From contig MU839086.1 of the NCBI GenBank assembly GCA_030685235.1, forward strand, positions 248,001 to 312,000: a stretch of DNA of 64,000 nucleotides, read 5' to 3'. Both the position numbers and the translations under genes were made by a program. Below, in pieces: positions 21,228 through 32,933 of the stretch (positions are counted from its first letter, which is position 1; every line of letters begins with the position of its first letter). The DNA is from Copromyces sp. CBS 386.78. Its lineage: Eukaryota > Ascomycota > Sordariomycetes > Sordariales > Sordariaceae. Under the pieces are notes generated by a model that saw only the letters and a list, made by a program, of their open reading frames with translations, was not told the DNA's origin and made no database searches.

Positions 21228-24180
21228 GGTGATATGCTGGTTGATAAAGCCTTTGTGTGATGATGATGAACAAAGCGTAGGTCAATATCCAAAATTGAAG
21301 AATGAGAGTTCAAATCACAGATACAAAGAAGGAGGATGAAGCTATATTATAGTTTCCCACCAGCTCGGGAGCTAAAGCTAGAAAGCTATCCATTATCGAC
21401 TGCCAAATCACATACATGTGACCCGGATATGGGAGGTGAGATCTAAACCGAAGAGGTGGGGTCCAGGGGGAGATCCCCCAAAGTGCGGGGGAACTGCCGC
21501 GAAAGTGTCCGTTGGTTAAAAGGTACTTGGCCAAAGTTGACGCTGTGCTGGGGAAATATGTTTGTCCGGGATGACGATATCAACATTGGGCCATTTTGAT
21601 TTGCTATTACAGATGTATTTGACTGTATTCAATAAATCAGTGTGTATGAGGCTAACGAAACAGATAACCAGTGGCAGAACCTAAGGTAGGTGCGATATCG
21701 GGAATACACTACTGATCGCTCATCCACAGGTCCCAACTTGGGGAAATCTTGGGGGTCTTTCAACATCTCGGCGGGAAAGGCAACATTGAGGTAATACATA
21801 CCCCTGGCCACTGGCTTGGCCATAATGTGAACCCAGGGCTGAGGGAACCGTGAATAAATTATATTGCAGAATTTCTGGGAATCTGAGGCATATCATGCCA
21901 TGCGGTTTTAACATCATCCGGTGTTGTCGGTGCCGGACGGTTGCTGGCTTCCGTTGGCGTTTCGTCTATGTGGGTTGTCTGCGGGAGAAATGTTGCTCCC
22001 TGCGGCGCACGCCAAAGCCCGAGCTTCTCCGAGAAACGGAAAGTCCATCCTCGATGGCGCGGGTGGTAACATTGATAAGTATAGACAAACCGCAACAAGT
22101 CTGTGTAAAGATTCCATACATATATAGTTCCCTTGTTTCATCTACCTCGAAAGATATTGAACTCGGATTTGTTACTGCGATGTTTGCGTTCGAGTGCAAG
22201 CTCAAAAAGCCCGCGCACAAGAAAGGAGGCTCGTGCACTTAGCCGGGCACTCACTCCCAGTATCTACATCTGCTATGCAGTCGCGAAACTGGCTTTCTGA
22301 TAAAGAGAGGCCTCCTATGTCGACCATCTCGCCCGACTAGTCGCCAATCACCCACGCACGTCAAGGTCAACGAACATAGCCATCAGTTTCGCTCGCCTCC
22401 CTCCGAGTTCACAATTGCTTAAAAACTGACGGCTTCCAGCAGTGGAGGAACGAATGCAAGGACGCGTGCTTGGATTGCAGCATTATGCAGGCGCAATTGC
22501 CCAGTCTTTGTGCCCGTAGTTGCGTCATACCCTGGGACCGTGAACAAGACCATACAAAAGTTGGAGGGCACAACTTTGTTCTTTCCCGTTTATCGACCCT
22601 TTACGCGCAACCCATCCACGACCAAGGGGGGTGCTAGGGGTGCTAGGGGAGGACGGCGTGCCAAGTTCCAGCGGAAATTAAGGTAGTCGAAGGCTTCCAA
22701 AGTCCACACTAGAGGACGCACAAATCTCCGCCGAGTGGTTTTTCTGAGCTCGGCTGCCGTTCATGTACAGCCATGCACGCACGCCTGGTCGTTCAGGGGC
22801 ACCAAGACCATTTCGTGTGAAGAGCCACAACGGGCTCGTCCGTTGTTGGTGGGGGGTTCGGTTGCGCAAGGATGTTTCATGGACAGAAAGAGAGACGAGC
22901 CGTTGTGGTTCTTATTAAGAACTGAACAGTCAAGCGCGCGTCTGCGGCTTTGTTGTCCTCGATAGGTACAATGCGACAAGTCACCAGCCAACCATGTCAA
23001 CCAACGGCCACTGCCCAGACAGTGGAACGGGCGACATGAGGGGCCAGGCGGGGATTCACAGGCGCGCAATGAACAACTGGTTTTTCAGGGGCATGCTGCA
23101 AGTGACGCCGGGCATGGGGTTGATTGGCCACAAGGGCAGCCGCACTGCCGCAGACGTCACCAGGGTACTTTGGTGCCAGGCCCAATCAGATCAGAAGCAA
23201 GACAACCTGGAATTTTGTTGCACATGGCATGGCGACCCCGATCTTGGCCCATCTTGGTCGCTAAGGTACCTATCGTGCGTCGTCGTCTTCAGGGCCGTCC
23301 CGTCTTTCTACCTTATGGGATGAACTGAGCAATGAAAGGTCAGCCAACCGGTGGACGGCCCGCAACGAGAACCTCAAAGCTTCAAGTCCACGCCCGTGCT
23401 CCAGCAAGCAAGCGCGTCCCGGAGACCGTCCATCCATTTGGCTCCTTTCAGGTTTGGTTCGTATTCTCAGCGATAAGTCACCAAAACTTTTCGTTTCCTC
23501 GATTTCCTCCCTCCCCCGAACCACCTCCAGTCTCGCTTGTTGACGGACCTCACTCCTGATTTTCTTCTTGTCTGTCGATCATACTTCCCATTCTTCTGGT
23601 TCGCTACCATCTTTTTATCCCAAGTCCCGCAGATTGATCATAGGGCTACTTCCTCTAATCATCTATCCATCCGCCTACGGTACCTACCTTAATTCTGCAA
23701 TCCTTCGCGGCTGGCCTACTCTTCTTCCCCTTGTCCTTAGAGGTACCTCCGTCACAATTCACCTTTGGACCACCATCAACCCTTCCGCCATTGTTCCTAT
23801 TGTCCTCTCCGGGATACCACAAAAGCAACACAGAGATCGACAACTCCTCCTGCACCATCCCACTGGCTGGGAAAGGGGTATATGTGCCTGGTCAAGGAAT
23901 AATCATCTCGGTTTCTCCACGACTTTGCGTGGATAGACAACACAAAAGACAGCCGATGCCTTCGCTTCCAACATCCTCCTAGTCGTTCCGTCGCTCTAGC
24001 CTCGGGTTCGCCTGCAAACAGCGGTCTGCGACCCATTGCTTCGAACTTAACATACCTTCCTCAGCCCTTTCCCGATCGAGTATTGCCATCTAGGTACCTC
24101 TATCTACCTAGCAATACCACGGGTATCATTCCATCACGAACCTCGACGGCCCTAGAGGCCACCTTATTTCACCAGCCATT
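21228..24180. other. Long divergent intergenic region upstream of the CSC1-like gene
   Basis: Nearly 3 kb. Open frames at 22994-23323 and 23568-23936 lack protein-like composition, and I do not call them. AGGTACCT occurs at 23264, 23741 and 24092, the last about 80 bp before the CSC1-like ATG. Short pyrimidine-rich tracts at 23490-23600 could be the transcript leader. Confidence 0.45.
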
Positions 24181-27100
24181 ATGGCTTCCTCTGCACTTCT
24201 TTCGACGCTGCCGACGGCCGTGTCGACCGCGGTATCGACGGCATCCATATCGGGATCTGTAATATCAACTGTAACATCCGCCTTGGCATCGACAATAACA
24301 TCGTCAGCCAGTTTGACATCTTCCTCGAGTAGCTCGACGACATCAAGAGTGCTTACTACAACGAGAAGCGGCCCCATCAACAAAATACCCAATGACGAAT
24401 CAACAGGCTCAGCCCAGAAGGTTGAGGGCATTAGTCTTGTGGCCTTTCTTACTGCCTTGGCTACTTCGTTGGTCGTTTTTGGTGTCCAGATGGGGCTATT
24501 CTTGCTCCTACGACATAAGCTAGCCAGGATATTGTATGTACTATCCACCTCGCATCTTACAATGGTTCCTACTAACATGGTCGCGCACAGTAAACCCAAG
24601 ACCTACCTCGTTCCTGAACGCGAAAGGACAGAACCCCCACCTGCGAGTCCTTGGAACCTACTATCCACTGTGCTCAGATACGACGACCGTGAAATCATCA
24701 AAAAATGCGGTCTCGATGCCTATTTCTTCCTTCGATACCTCCAGACTCTTTTGGTCCTGTTCATTCCCATCGCCCTTGTCGTCATTCCCATCTTGATACC
24801 TATCAACTACGTTGGTGGACTCGGTCAGGAGGTTGTTGACACCAACAACACGGACATAGAGGACCCTGACGTCCCCACGGGCTTGGACACCTTGGCCTGG
24901 GGCAATGTCCGTCCAGAAAACTACCGCAGACGGTGGGCCCATCTGATTCTAGCTCTTCTTGTTATTATCTGGGTCTGTGGCGTCTTCTTCGCCGAGCTCC
25001 GCGTTTACGTCAAAATCCGCCAAGATTACCTCACCAGTGCCGAACATCGATTGCGCGCCTCAGCAAACACCGTCCTCGTGAGCTCGATTCCCGACAAGTG
25101 GCTGACCGAGGATGCTTTGAGGGGACTGTTTGACGTCTTCCCTGGCGGCATTAGAAATGTCTGGCTGACGCGGGACTTTACTAAACTTCTCGAAAAAATT
25201 CACCGGCGTGATGCCATTCACCAGCAGCTTGAAGAGGCCGAGACAGAGCTGATCCGCGAGGCAAAGAGAAGACAGTTGGAACAGAGGAGATTGGAGGAGA
25301 AAAGGGTCCGCAAAGCTCATCAGGTCAAGGCAGAATCGAAGAAGGAACGGAAACACCGTGCAAAGGCCGAGGATGACGAGGCTAAACGACGTGCCGAGGA
25401 CAACGGAGGCTTAAGCGTAGGAGACCACGAGGCGGTGCCGCATGATGTTGCGACAGCCGTTCACGGAGGTGAGAAGCCAGAGGGCAAGGGACTGGACGAC
25501 ATCCAGGAGGGCGAAAGCGAAGAATCGCCGCATCACGGCCCGCGGGGCGGGAACGGTCTCTTCAGAGTAGGCGAAAACCTAGAAAGAGGACTCAAGAAGG
25601 GAGTTGGTTTTGTTGGAGAAGCCGGGCACAACATTATTGTCCTTCCCAAAGCTCTTCAACAGAACGTCGAAGGGGAGTTGGAGCGTACAGGCGGCTTTGA
25701 CTTCGTCAAAGACGGAGCACAGCCATCCCCGACAAGCTCCACAAGCTCCACAAGCTCCGCATACGACTCCAAACTGCATCCAGGAGATGACGAAGCACAG
25801 CCTAAACCGTCGTTTGCATCCGAGACTCCGTTGCACGCATCTCAAGCTCGCCATGCCCATACCCTCTCTGAAGCCTCCCAAGCCTCGACGGTACAGAAGG
25901 ATCCAGATTCACGAACAACGGGTAACACCACTCGCAGAGTCTCGAACTTGGACAATATGTACATCACTGAGAAGACGAGATGGTATGAGTTCTGGAAGCC
26001 TCCGTCGGGTGGTTACGTGTCTCCGGTTCCCCAAGGGTATGAACGCGAGGATTATCCTTGGAAGGTGGAGAGGACAAAGTGGCAGAAATTCAAGGCTGCT
26101 ATCCCCTTCTACCACAGCGATATCGAGGATGTGGAGTATCCTCCCGCGTTTACGCAAGATTACGCAACAGAAAAGGAGGAAGGCGCCGAATGGGAAAAGT
26201 GGCTCTCGGCTAAGGACCGGCCTCATCATCGTTTGGCACTTTTCGACTGGACACCTGGTTTTCTCCCTGCTTTGCCGTTTGTGAACAAGAAGGTCGATAC
26301 CATCTACTGGTGCCGGGCTGAGCTGGCAAAGCTGAATCTCGAAATTGAGGAGGACCAGCAACATCCCGAGCGGTATCCCATCATGAACTCCGCTTTTATT
26401 CAGTTCAACCACCAAGTTGCAGCGCATATGGCTTGCCAGTCTGTCACCTACCATATCCCCAAACAGATGGCCCCTCGTACGGTCGAAATATCGCCCAACG
26501 ACGTCATCTGGGACAACATGGCTATCAAATGGTGGCACGAATGGGCGCGGAGTGCGCTTGTCTTCGCTGTGGTTGCTGGTATGCTCATCCTGTGGGCTTT
26601 TCCCGTCGCGTGGACAGCGTCGCTGGCACAGCTTGATGCTCTTGTGGAGAAGTACAGCTGGCTCCATTGGCTTATTGAGAACAATACGGTTCACAACGTT
26701 GTTAAGGGTGTGGCTGGTGTCTTGCCCGCGGCTGTCCTTGCGCTCCTGCTGATTCTGGTTCCGATAACACTGAACTGGCTCGCCACTTTCCAAGGCGCAA
26801 AGACAGGCTCCCAGAGGTCGGAGACGGTGCAGACATACTACTTTGCCTTCCTCTTTGTACAGGTGTTCCTCGTCGTTTCCATCACTTCCAGTACGTTTCA
26901 GACGATCGCCAACATTACGGCGGATATTACCAGTACCCCTGAAGTTCTGGCGGAGAATCTTCCCAAAGCCGCAAACTACTTTTTCAGTTACATGATTCTC
27001 CAGGCGTTGTCAACAAGTTCGGGAACGCTTCTTCAGATCGGCACGTTGTTCATGTGGTACGTTATGGCTCGTATCCTGGACAACACGGCACGGGCGAAAT

Positions 27101-28167
27101 GGACGCGCAATACGCAGCTCCCAAGCGTTACTTGGGGATCATTCTTCCCAGTTTACACCAACTTCGCCTGCATCGCTCTGATTTACTCCGTCGTGGCGCC
27201 ACTCATTTCGATTTTCGCTATCATCACCTTTGCACTGTTATGGTGTGCGCACAGGTACAACATGCTCTACGTTACTCGGTTCCGGACCGACACCGGTGGT
27301 GTTTTGTACCCCCGCGCTATTAACCAGACATTTACCGGTCTCTATGTCATGGAGCTCTGCCTTATCGGTCTCTTCTTCCTGGCAGTGGATGAGAATGACA
27401 ATGTCGCCTGCGTCCCTCAGGCCATCATCATGATCATTGCCCTTATCTTGACCATATTGTACCAGTATCTCCTGAACCGTTCCTTTGGGCCGCTCCTTCG
27501 ATACCTTCCTATCACATTTGAGGACGAGGCGGTTATCCGCGATGAAGCCTTCCAGCGTGCTCAGGAACGAAGACTGGGCATCATTCGCGATGACGACGAA
27601 GCTACTGCACTCAATCGGTCAGCTCCTGGTGCGAGCGATGGAAAAGATATTGAGCTTCGGAATTTGCACAAGAGAACGAAGTCAGAAGCCGATAGCCTGT
27701 CCCGACTCGGAAAGCTCAACCCAGTCAGGGGTATCGTCCACGCCGGTAGTTGGGCGGTACGAGGCGGCAGGCAGGTTCGGCAAGCGGCGTTTGGCAAGGC
27801 GGACGATAACTTGCGCACTGCTACCATTTATCGCAACGAACGTCGTCAGAAGGACATAGAAGCACAACGGGCGATAGGAGATGCGTTGTTCGGCGGCTAT
27901 CACGACGAAATCGAGGATCTTACGCCAGAGGAGCGCGACGTCCTTGTACGCAAAGCATTCCAACACTATGCGCTACGAGCACGTCGCCCTACAGTCTGGA
28001 TTCCTCGTGACGACCTCGGTGTGTCCGACGATGAGATCAAGCGGACGAAGGAGTTTAGCAAGTACATTTGGATCAGCAACGCGGGCACTGCACTGGACAG
28101 TAAAGTGCGTGTAGTCTATGGTCGCAACCCGCCTGACTTTTCGGAGGTGGACATTATCAACCTGTAA
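24181..28167 (+). CDS. CSC1/TMEM63-family (DUF221) stress-gated cation channel, 1309 aa
   Basis: Predicted OSCA/TMEM63-type osmosensitive calcium-permeable channel; the yeast relatives are CSC1, PHM7 and RSN1. Exons 24181-24533 and 24591-28167 give 1309 aa; the 57 bp intron (GTATGT, TACTAAC, CACAG) is in frame and stop-free. A Ser/Thr-rich N-terminus is followed by three N-terminal membrane helices: one near residues 84-108, the second in the segment ending IPILIPINYVGG, the third HLILALLVIIWVCGVFFAEL. A large cytosolic region includes a Lys/Glu coiled coil (residues about 330-395), an SSTSSTSS repeat and WYEFWKPPSGGYVSPVPQGYE. The multi-helix pore domain runs from about 765 to 1080. The roughly 230-residue C-terminal tail is charged. 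The insert and tail make it much longer than yeast CSC1 (about 780 aa), as in several filamentous-fungal paralogues; which paralogue group it belongs to is not settled here. Confidence 0.92.
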   Translation: MASSALLSTLPTAVSTAVSTASISGSVISTVTSALASTITSSASLTSSSSSSTTSRVLTTTRSGPINKIPNDESTGSAQKVEGISLVAFLTALATSLVVFGVQMGLFLLLRHKLARILYVLSTSHLTMVPTNMVAHSKPKTYLVPERERTEPPPASPWNLLSTVLRYDDREIIKKCGLDAYFFLRYLQTLLVLFIPIALVVIPILIPINYVGGLGQEVVDTNNTDIEDPDVPTGLDTLAWGNVRPENYRRRWAHLILALLVIIWVCGVFFAELRVYVKIRQDYLTSAEHRLRASANTVLVSSIPDKWLTEDALRGLFDVFPGGIRNVWLTRDFTKLLEKIHRRDAIHQQLEEAETELIREAKRRQLEQRRLEEKRVRKAHQVKAESKKERKHRAKAEDDEAKRRAEDNGGLSVGDHEAVPHDVATAVHGGEKPEGKGLDDIQEGESEESPHHGPRGGNGLFRVGENLERGLKKGVGFVGEAGHNIIVLPKALQQNVEGELERTGGFDFVKDGAQPSPTSSTSSTSSAYDSKLHPGDDEAQPKPSFASETPLHASQARHAHTLSEASQASTVQKDPDSRTTGNTTRRVSNLDNMYITEKTRWYEFWKPPSGGYVSPVPQGYEREDYPWKVERTKWQKFKAAIPFYHSDIEDVEYPPAFTQDYATEKEEGAEWEKWLSAKDRPHHRLALFDWTPGFLPALPFVNKKVDTIYWCRAELAKLNLEIEEDQQHPERYPIMNSAFIQFNHQVAAHMACQSVTYHIPKQMAPRTVEISPNDVIWDNMAIKWWHEWARSALVFAVVAGMLILWAFPVAWTASLAQLDALVEKYSWLHWLIENNTVHNVVKGVAGVLPAAVLALLLILVPITLNWLATFQGAKTGSQRSETVQTYYFAFLFVQVFLVVSITSSTFQTIANITADITSTPEVLAENLPKAANYFFSYMILQALSTSSGTLLQIGTLFMWYVMARILDNTARAKWTRNTQLPSVTWGSFFPVYTNFACIALIYSVVAPLISIFAIITFALLWCAHRYNMLYVTRFRTDTGGVLYPRAINQTFTGLYVMELCLIGLFFLAVDENDNVACVPQAIIMIIALILTILYQYLLNRSFGPLLRYLPITFEDEAVIRDEAFQRAQERRLGIIRDDDEATALNRSAPGASDGKDIELRNLHKRTKSEADSLSRLGKLNPVRGIVHAGSWAVRGGRQVRQAAFGKADDNLRTATIYRNERRQKDIEAQRAIGDALFGGYHDEIEDLTPEERDVLVRKAFQHYALRARRPTVWIPRDDLGVSDDEIKRTKEFSKYIWISNAGTALDSKVRVVYGRNPPDFSEVDIINL
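24534..24590 (+). other. Stop-free 57-bp intron in the CSC1-like gene
   Basis: Perfect fungal signals: GTATGT donor, TACTAAC branch, CACAG acceptor. Because it is 3 x 19 nt and has no stop, the unspliced frame looks like one ORF. Removal gives ARIFKPKTYLVPERE, which matches the family much better than the retained 19 residues. Confidence 0.85.
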
Positions 28168-29080
28168 TGAAGTATGGAGAGTGAGTGGGAAGCAGCTTGA
28201 GGGGTATGCCTTTTACAAAAAGATGCTATGAGAAGCAGGACAGTGGGCGAGAATTTGCATACATGTACCGGGAAGAGGAGGCTACGGACCAGGTGGAGAT
28301 ACCCATGCACTTGTCTTTCGTCTTTTCTTTTTAGCATTTCACCAAACATGGTGACGACGCGTTGGATCCCTTTTTGCATAAACCAGCATTGAATCATTGT
28401 TTAGACGTTATTCTTAACCCTCTGTCGTATCATCTACGGCGTTTTCAAGGGAGCATTGGTTTGTAATACAGACTTCCATCCATGGGCAAACAGGACGGCA
28501 ATTGTCTTGATATATAGAACACATAATGAATCCCGTCGAGAGGGGTATGGTGATAAATCGCGTTTAACACAGCTATGTAATATACTATGCAGTATGTTAA
28601 ATTACGATATGAAATATCGAAGCTGAACGAGCGAATGAATAGGAAACATAAAAAATAAAGAAGTAACTTTCACAGATAGTGAATTGCGATTGGCTGAGAC
28701 TCATATACTAGTAATTCTCGCTCGACTTGATTTTACTCAACTAAAAGCATCGCGCCGGGTATATCTTGTTATGGTTGAGTCCTTGTAGATGTGGTACCTC
28801 TCTGGCCACTGTGCGAGTAACGCAGGTATTCACCGTGAATAAAGTGGAACCCGACTTGGTGGCTGCGGGACGCGTCTGGAACCTAATGACCGTACTGAAA
28901 CTCACTGTCAACCTCACCTCACTCATATGCCGATTTGGAATCCAAGCGTTTCAGTCACCAAGACGATTATCCACAACCCAAGTGCTCCAACTGAACTATT
29001 GACGCTTCTTCCCGCGTACACCAATTCCATAAACAAAAGCCTTCAAATAAACAAAGCATCTACCTTTCTTCTCCGACACC
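28168..29080. other. Intergenic, CSC1-like gene / orc4
   Basis: About 910 bp between tandem plus-strand genes. AT-rich around 28500-28740 (AAATAAAG near 28654), likely 3'-UTR and terminator of the channel gene. No supportable gene. Confidence 0.4.
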
Positions 29081-32000
29081 ATGCCTCCCAAAAGCAGCGA
29101 CGCTCCCACAACAGGGATGAAACGACCCCGATCCCGTCTGCAAGACGAAGAGACCACCGATGAGAACAGGGCACCACCAACATCGACGACATCCGGAGGA
29201 GGGGGGATGGCCAGTGCCATCAGCAAATCCAAAAGACAGCGACTCAGCAATGTCTTCGATCAACAAACCATGTTCTCATCGCCAACCACCCCGGCTCTGG
29301 ACCCCTTCGCGGCTAGCAGTCCCGTCACCCTGGGATTCCCTACTACACCACCGGTGGTAACAACACCCGGACAACAGCAAGTAGTCAGGACATCGGCACG
29401 TCGCAGCGCAGCGAAACAGCAAGCAGTAGCGGCAGCAGCAAAACAGACTCAGACTCCTGTCGCTAACGCCAGCGCCAAGAAGAAATTCATCGTCGAACGA
29501 CCACCGCCTAAGAAGCTGGTGTTTGAGGAAACGTGGAGGAGCCAGGGTCCGACGGCAGCGGCGGGCAAGAATCCATCGCCTCCTCCTGCGAAGGTTGTGA
29601 ATAGCGAGGGGGAAGAGGTGGTGGAAGGACGGGCGAAACAGCGACGGGGAGGTGGCAAGAAATCAAGGACTGCTGCGGCTCAACAGACGGAGGATATCTA
29701 CGAAGTCCCTGATGATTCGGAGGATGAATTGAAGCTTAACGGTGCGGTGGGTCATGAAATGAAGGAGAAGCAGCAAAAGCAGCAGCCGGAGAACAAGAAG
29801 GGCCGACAGACGAAGAAACAAAAAGAAGCAGCAGCAGCGACTGATGCAAAAGAACCACCCCCACCCAAGAAACGCGGCCGGCCGAAGAAGGCTGATAGGA
29901 TTGCTGCGGAGGCGACGGCAGCGGAAAAGGAGACGTATTCTACAGATGCTGCTCCAACGAAGGTCTCTCGACGACCAGCGAAGTCGAAGAAGAAGGCGGA
30001 AATTAGCGATTCCGAAGGGGAACCCAACGACGCGGTCGATGACCAGCTTCTGGCGGACCTGGATTACGAGGACGGGAAGAAGAGCCATCATCAACAGGAG
30101 CTCAAGGGGATATTGAGTCCCCGGAAAAAGAGATTGGATGAGCGCAAGACTGTGGCCTTTAGCAGGTCCGAGGGGGCCAATGAGGAAGACGAAGAGGAAG
30201 AGGAGGGAAGGGAAGCGAGATCGCCTGAAATTACGTTTGAGGATCTGCCGACGAAGAAGAAGCGGGCACCCCGAGAGGTTGGTGTCGAGCCTGAGTCAGC
30301 GACCGTGGACGAGGAGGATGACGAGGCTGCGGAAGCGGAGGATGAAGAAGCGGATTTAGAAGCGGATGGCAGTGACGACGACGAGGTCTGTGTCATCTGC
30401 TCAAATCCGGATACCCGGAAAGGCAACCAGATCGTTTTCTGCGACGGCTGCGACAAGGCTGTTCACCAAAAGTGCTACGGTATCCCTCGCCTTCCCAAGG
30501 GAGACTGGTACTGCAAGGAGTGCCTGGAGCTAGGCAAAGACAAGGAGATGAAGACGTCAGCTGGTGTACCGGCGACACGCAAAGAGGAAGAGATGGCGGT
30601 CGCGGTTCAGGCAGCACCCGAAGAGAAAGTGCCGGATATCCCTAATTTCGAGCGGCATCTACGATCTCTGCAGCGAGTCCTGGTTGAGCGCTGTACGGGC
30701 AGGCGGCAGATCAAGCTGCGCGGTCAGGAGGAGGCTTATGCGAAGACTTGGCAGTTGGTGGAGCAGACTATTGTGGCGGGTGAAGGTAACTCCATGATGG
30801 TCATTGGCGCCCGAGGAAGTGGGAAAACAACGGTAAGCAGCGGTCTCTTCTGTTTGCACATTTGAACCCAAAAACATCAGTGGACTACATCTAACAGTGA
30901 ACTGCCGTTATAGCTCGTCGAGTCCATCGTATCCGACTTGTCCACACAACGCAAGGACGAGTTCCACGTGGTTCGGTTGAACGGCTTCATCCACACGGAC
31001 GACAAGCTAGCTCTCCGGGAGATCTGGCGCCAGCTCGGCAAAGAAATGGCCGTCGAGGATGAACTCATCAACAAGACCACCAACAACCACGCCGACACCA
31101 TGGCCTCCTTGCTAGCGCTTTTATCTCACCCTGCCGAAATTGGTATGGCACCACAGCAGGAGGGCGTGACGTCCAAGTCTATCATCTTTTTGATCGATGA
31201 GTTCGATCTGTTTGCTACCCATGCCAGACAAACATTGCTATACAACTTGTTTGACATCGCCCAGGCTAGGAAGGCGCCCATTGCCGTGCTGGGCCTGACA
31301 ACGAGGAGTGATGTTGTTGAGTGTTTGGAGAAGCGAGTCAAGAGTCGATTTAGTCATCGATATGTGTATCTGTCTTTACCGAAGAGCTTGCCCGCGTATT
31401 GGGAGATTTGCAAGCAGGGTTTGGTTGTGGATGATGAGGATATGGAGGCGGAGGGGATCGATGAGGCGGTGGAGGGCCATACGGAGTTTACGGAGTGGTG
31501 GAATGCGAAGGTCGCGGTAAGTTCTATTCCCCCGCACACTTTCCTCCCATCCGTTCTCCTTTTCCTCGTCCACATGGACCCGTATACTAACTTCCAGAAC
31601 CCCAGGCCCTCCACAACACCCCATCCTTCCAACACCACCTAGAATCCCACTTCTACAGCACCAAATCCGTCCCCGCCTTCCTGACCTCTTGCATCCTCCC
31701 GCTATCGACCCTCTCCCCTTCCTCTCCGACCCTGAGGATACATCCAGCACCAACGGCATCCTCCCACGCCCTCACCACCACCGAACCCCCGGACTCCAAG
31801 CTCCACCTCCTCGCCTCCCTTTCCGACCTCGACCTCTCCATGCTCATTGCCGCCGCCCGCCTCGACATCGTCGCCCACACCGACACGGTCAACTTCGCCA
31901 TGGCCTACGACGAGTACACGTCGCTCATGAGCCGGGTGCGCGTGCAGAGCGCCAGCGCGGGCTTGCTCGCTCTCGGCGGTGGGTCTAGGGTCTGGGGCCG

Positions 32001-32229
32001 CGGCATCGCGGGTATCGCGTGGGAGAGGCTGGTTACCTTGGGCTTGCTCGTTCCTGCTGCCGGTTCGCTGGGCGGTGGTGGAGCGAATGCTAGGGGAGCT
32101 GGAGCGACGCTGGGCCAGAGCGGAGGTGGACTGGAAGGGAAGATGTGGAGGGTTGATGTCGCGTTGGAGGAGATTCCGGGGGCGGTGAAACTCAACCATG
32201 TGCTGGCGAGGTGGTGTAAGGAGATTTGA
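29081..32229 (+). CDS. orc4: Origin recognition complex subunit 4 with AT-hook and PHD finger, 992 aa
   Basis: ORC4 is an AAA+ subunit of the six-protein complex that marks replication origins and loads MCM helicase. Exons 29081-30832, 30914-31516 and 31606-32229 join in phase. The first 580 residues are not found in yeast or animal ORC4: a disordered Ala/Gln/Lys-rich region, an AT-hook KKRGRPKK (residues 263-270), acidic runs, and a complete PHD finger beginning at Cys437 (CVIC...FCDGC...HQKC...WYCKEC). The AAA+ module follows with Walker A GARGSGKTT (about 576-584), cut immediately after by intron 1, and Walker B IIFLIDEFDLFA (about 674-685). The C-terminal winged-helix region ends with VALEEIPGAVKLNHVLARWCKEI. 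Fission yeast Orc4 also has N-terminal AT-hooks. The PHD module suggests chromatin-guided origin binding (inference). Confidence 0.93.
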
Positions 32230-32557
32230 ATGGGTGATTCTCTGGAGAAGATGGCGAATGTGTTGTATAAGCATGTTGTTTGGTATTCCGTCTTCCTACC
32301 TGGTGAGATGAGGTGGATTGGCGCGGGTTGTGGTTTTTCATACCCCTGTCCTCAGAGCCGAGCAATGTCTACACATATAGATGTTAAATAGCGAGTACGT
32401 CTCTGGCATAGCTATAGATGAGAGCCTATGGATTACGGACATTTTTCACCTGTGTGAGCGCCATTCGGAATCAACTGTCACCCATCTTCTCGTGAACTCG
32501 CTCCAATCAATGCAGAAGCAAAATAACTAAATACTACGAGAAAACAAAAAGCTGGGC

Positions 32558-32633
32558 TGCCCAAGCCAGAGGTTGAACTGCCGACCAGCTGCGTGCTTAT
32601 GAAAATACCAACGCGTTTTCTAGCTACACACCA
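32558..32633 (-). pseudogene. Degenerate tRNA-Lys-like sequence
   Basis: On the minus strand this 76-nt stretch resembles a tRNA-Lys: TAGCTAG in the A-box position, GCGTTGGTAT before the anticodon region, GGTCGGCAGTTCAACC as B box/T arm, and a CTTGGGCA 3' end. The overall length is exactly tRNA-sized. However, the 5' acceptor strand (TGGTGTG) does not pair with CTTGGGC, and the T stem is broken. I read it as a decayed gene; a covariance-model scan would settle this. Confidence 0.4.
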
Positions 32634-32675
32634 CCTGAAGAAAAGGAAGGAAGGTCCTGCCGCTGGGAAAGTAAT

Positions 32676-32701
32676 AAAAAAAAAAAAAAAAAAAAAAAAA
32701 A
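32676..32701 (+). repeat. A26 homopolymer run
   Basis: Twenty-six consecutive A residues, lying between two tRNA-like sequences. Its orientation (A on plus, tRNA-like sequences on minus) is wrong for a simple retroposon tail of either element. Exact length is prone to sequencing error. Confidence 0.8.
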
Positions 32702-32842
32702 GGGGAGATGCCAACAATTGGAACAATCGTTTGTTTATTCAACTAATTGGCGCAGTAGAGCCCGGCCAGTATACAAAGTCCGGCGGTGTCATGGATGCAC
32801 GCTGTCGGCTATTATTCCTTAATGAAAAGGAACCTCATGATC

Positions 32843-32933
32843 TGCCCCGGCCGAGAATCGAACTCGAACCGGACGGAGCCACGGCGGGAGATGCAGAGCT
32901 GGCAAGCGACACTGCTGACTGCGCTATTTGACC
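32843..32933 (-). pseudogene. Second degenerate tRNA-like sequence
   Basis: On the minus strand this has a good A box (TAGCGCAGTCAGC), a B box/T arm TCGAGTTCGATTCTCGG and a CCGGGGCA 3' end. The 5' acceptor GGTCAAA does not pair with CCGGGGC. D-stem pairing GCGC/GTGT survives only with G-T pairs, as expected from C-to-T decay. Immediately upstream, 32930-32948 forms another T-arm-like hairpin (6-bp GACCAG/CTGGTC stem, TTCGATC loop), overlapping the acceptor. I cannot assign an anticodon. Confidence 0.38.

Noticed and set aside
22994..23323. 109-codon plus-strand frame between the monooxygenase and channel genes
   Set aside because: Composition not protein-like; an AGGTACCT intergenic motif lies inside it.
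32558..32933. Intact tRNA genes
   Set aside because: A and B boxes and length fit, but the 5' acceptor strands do not pair with the 3' strands in either copy, so functional tRNAs are unlikely.
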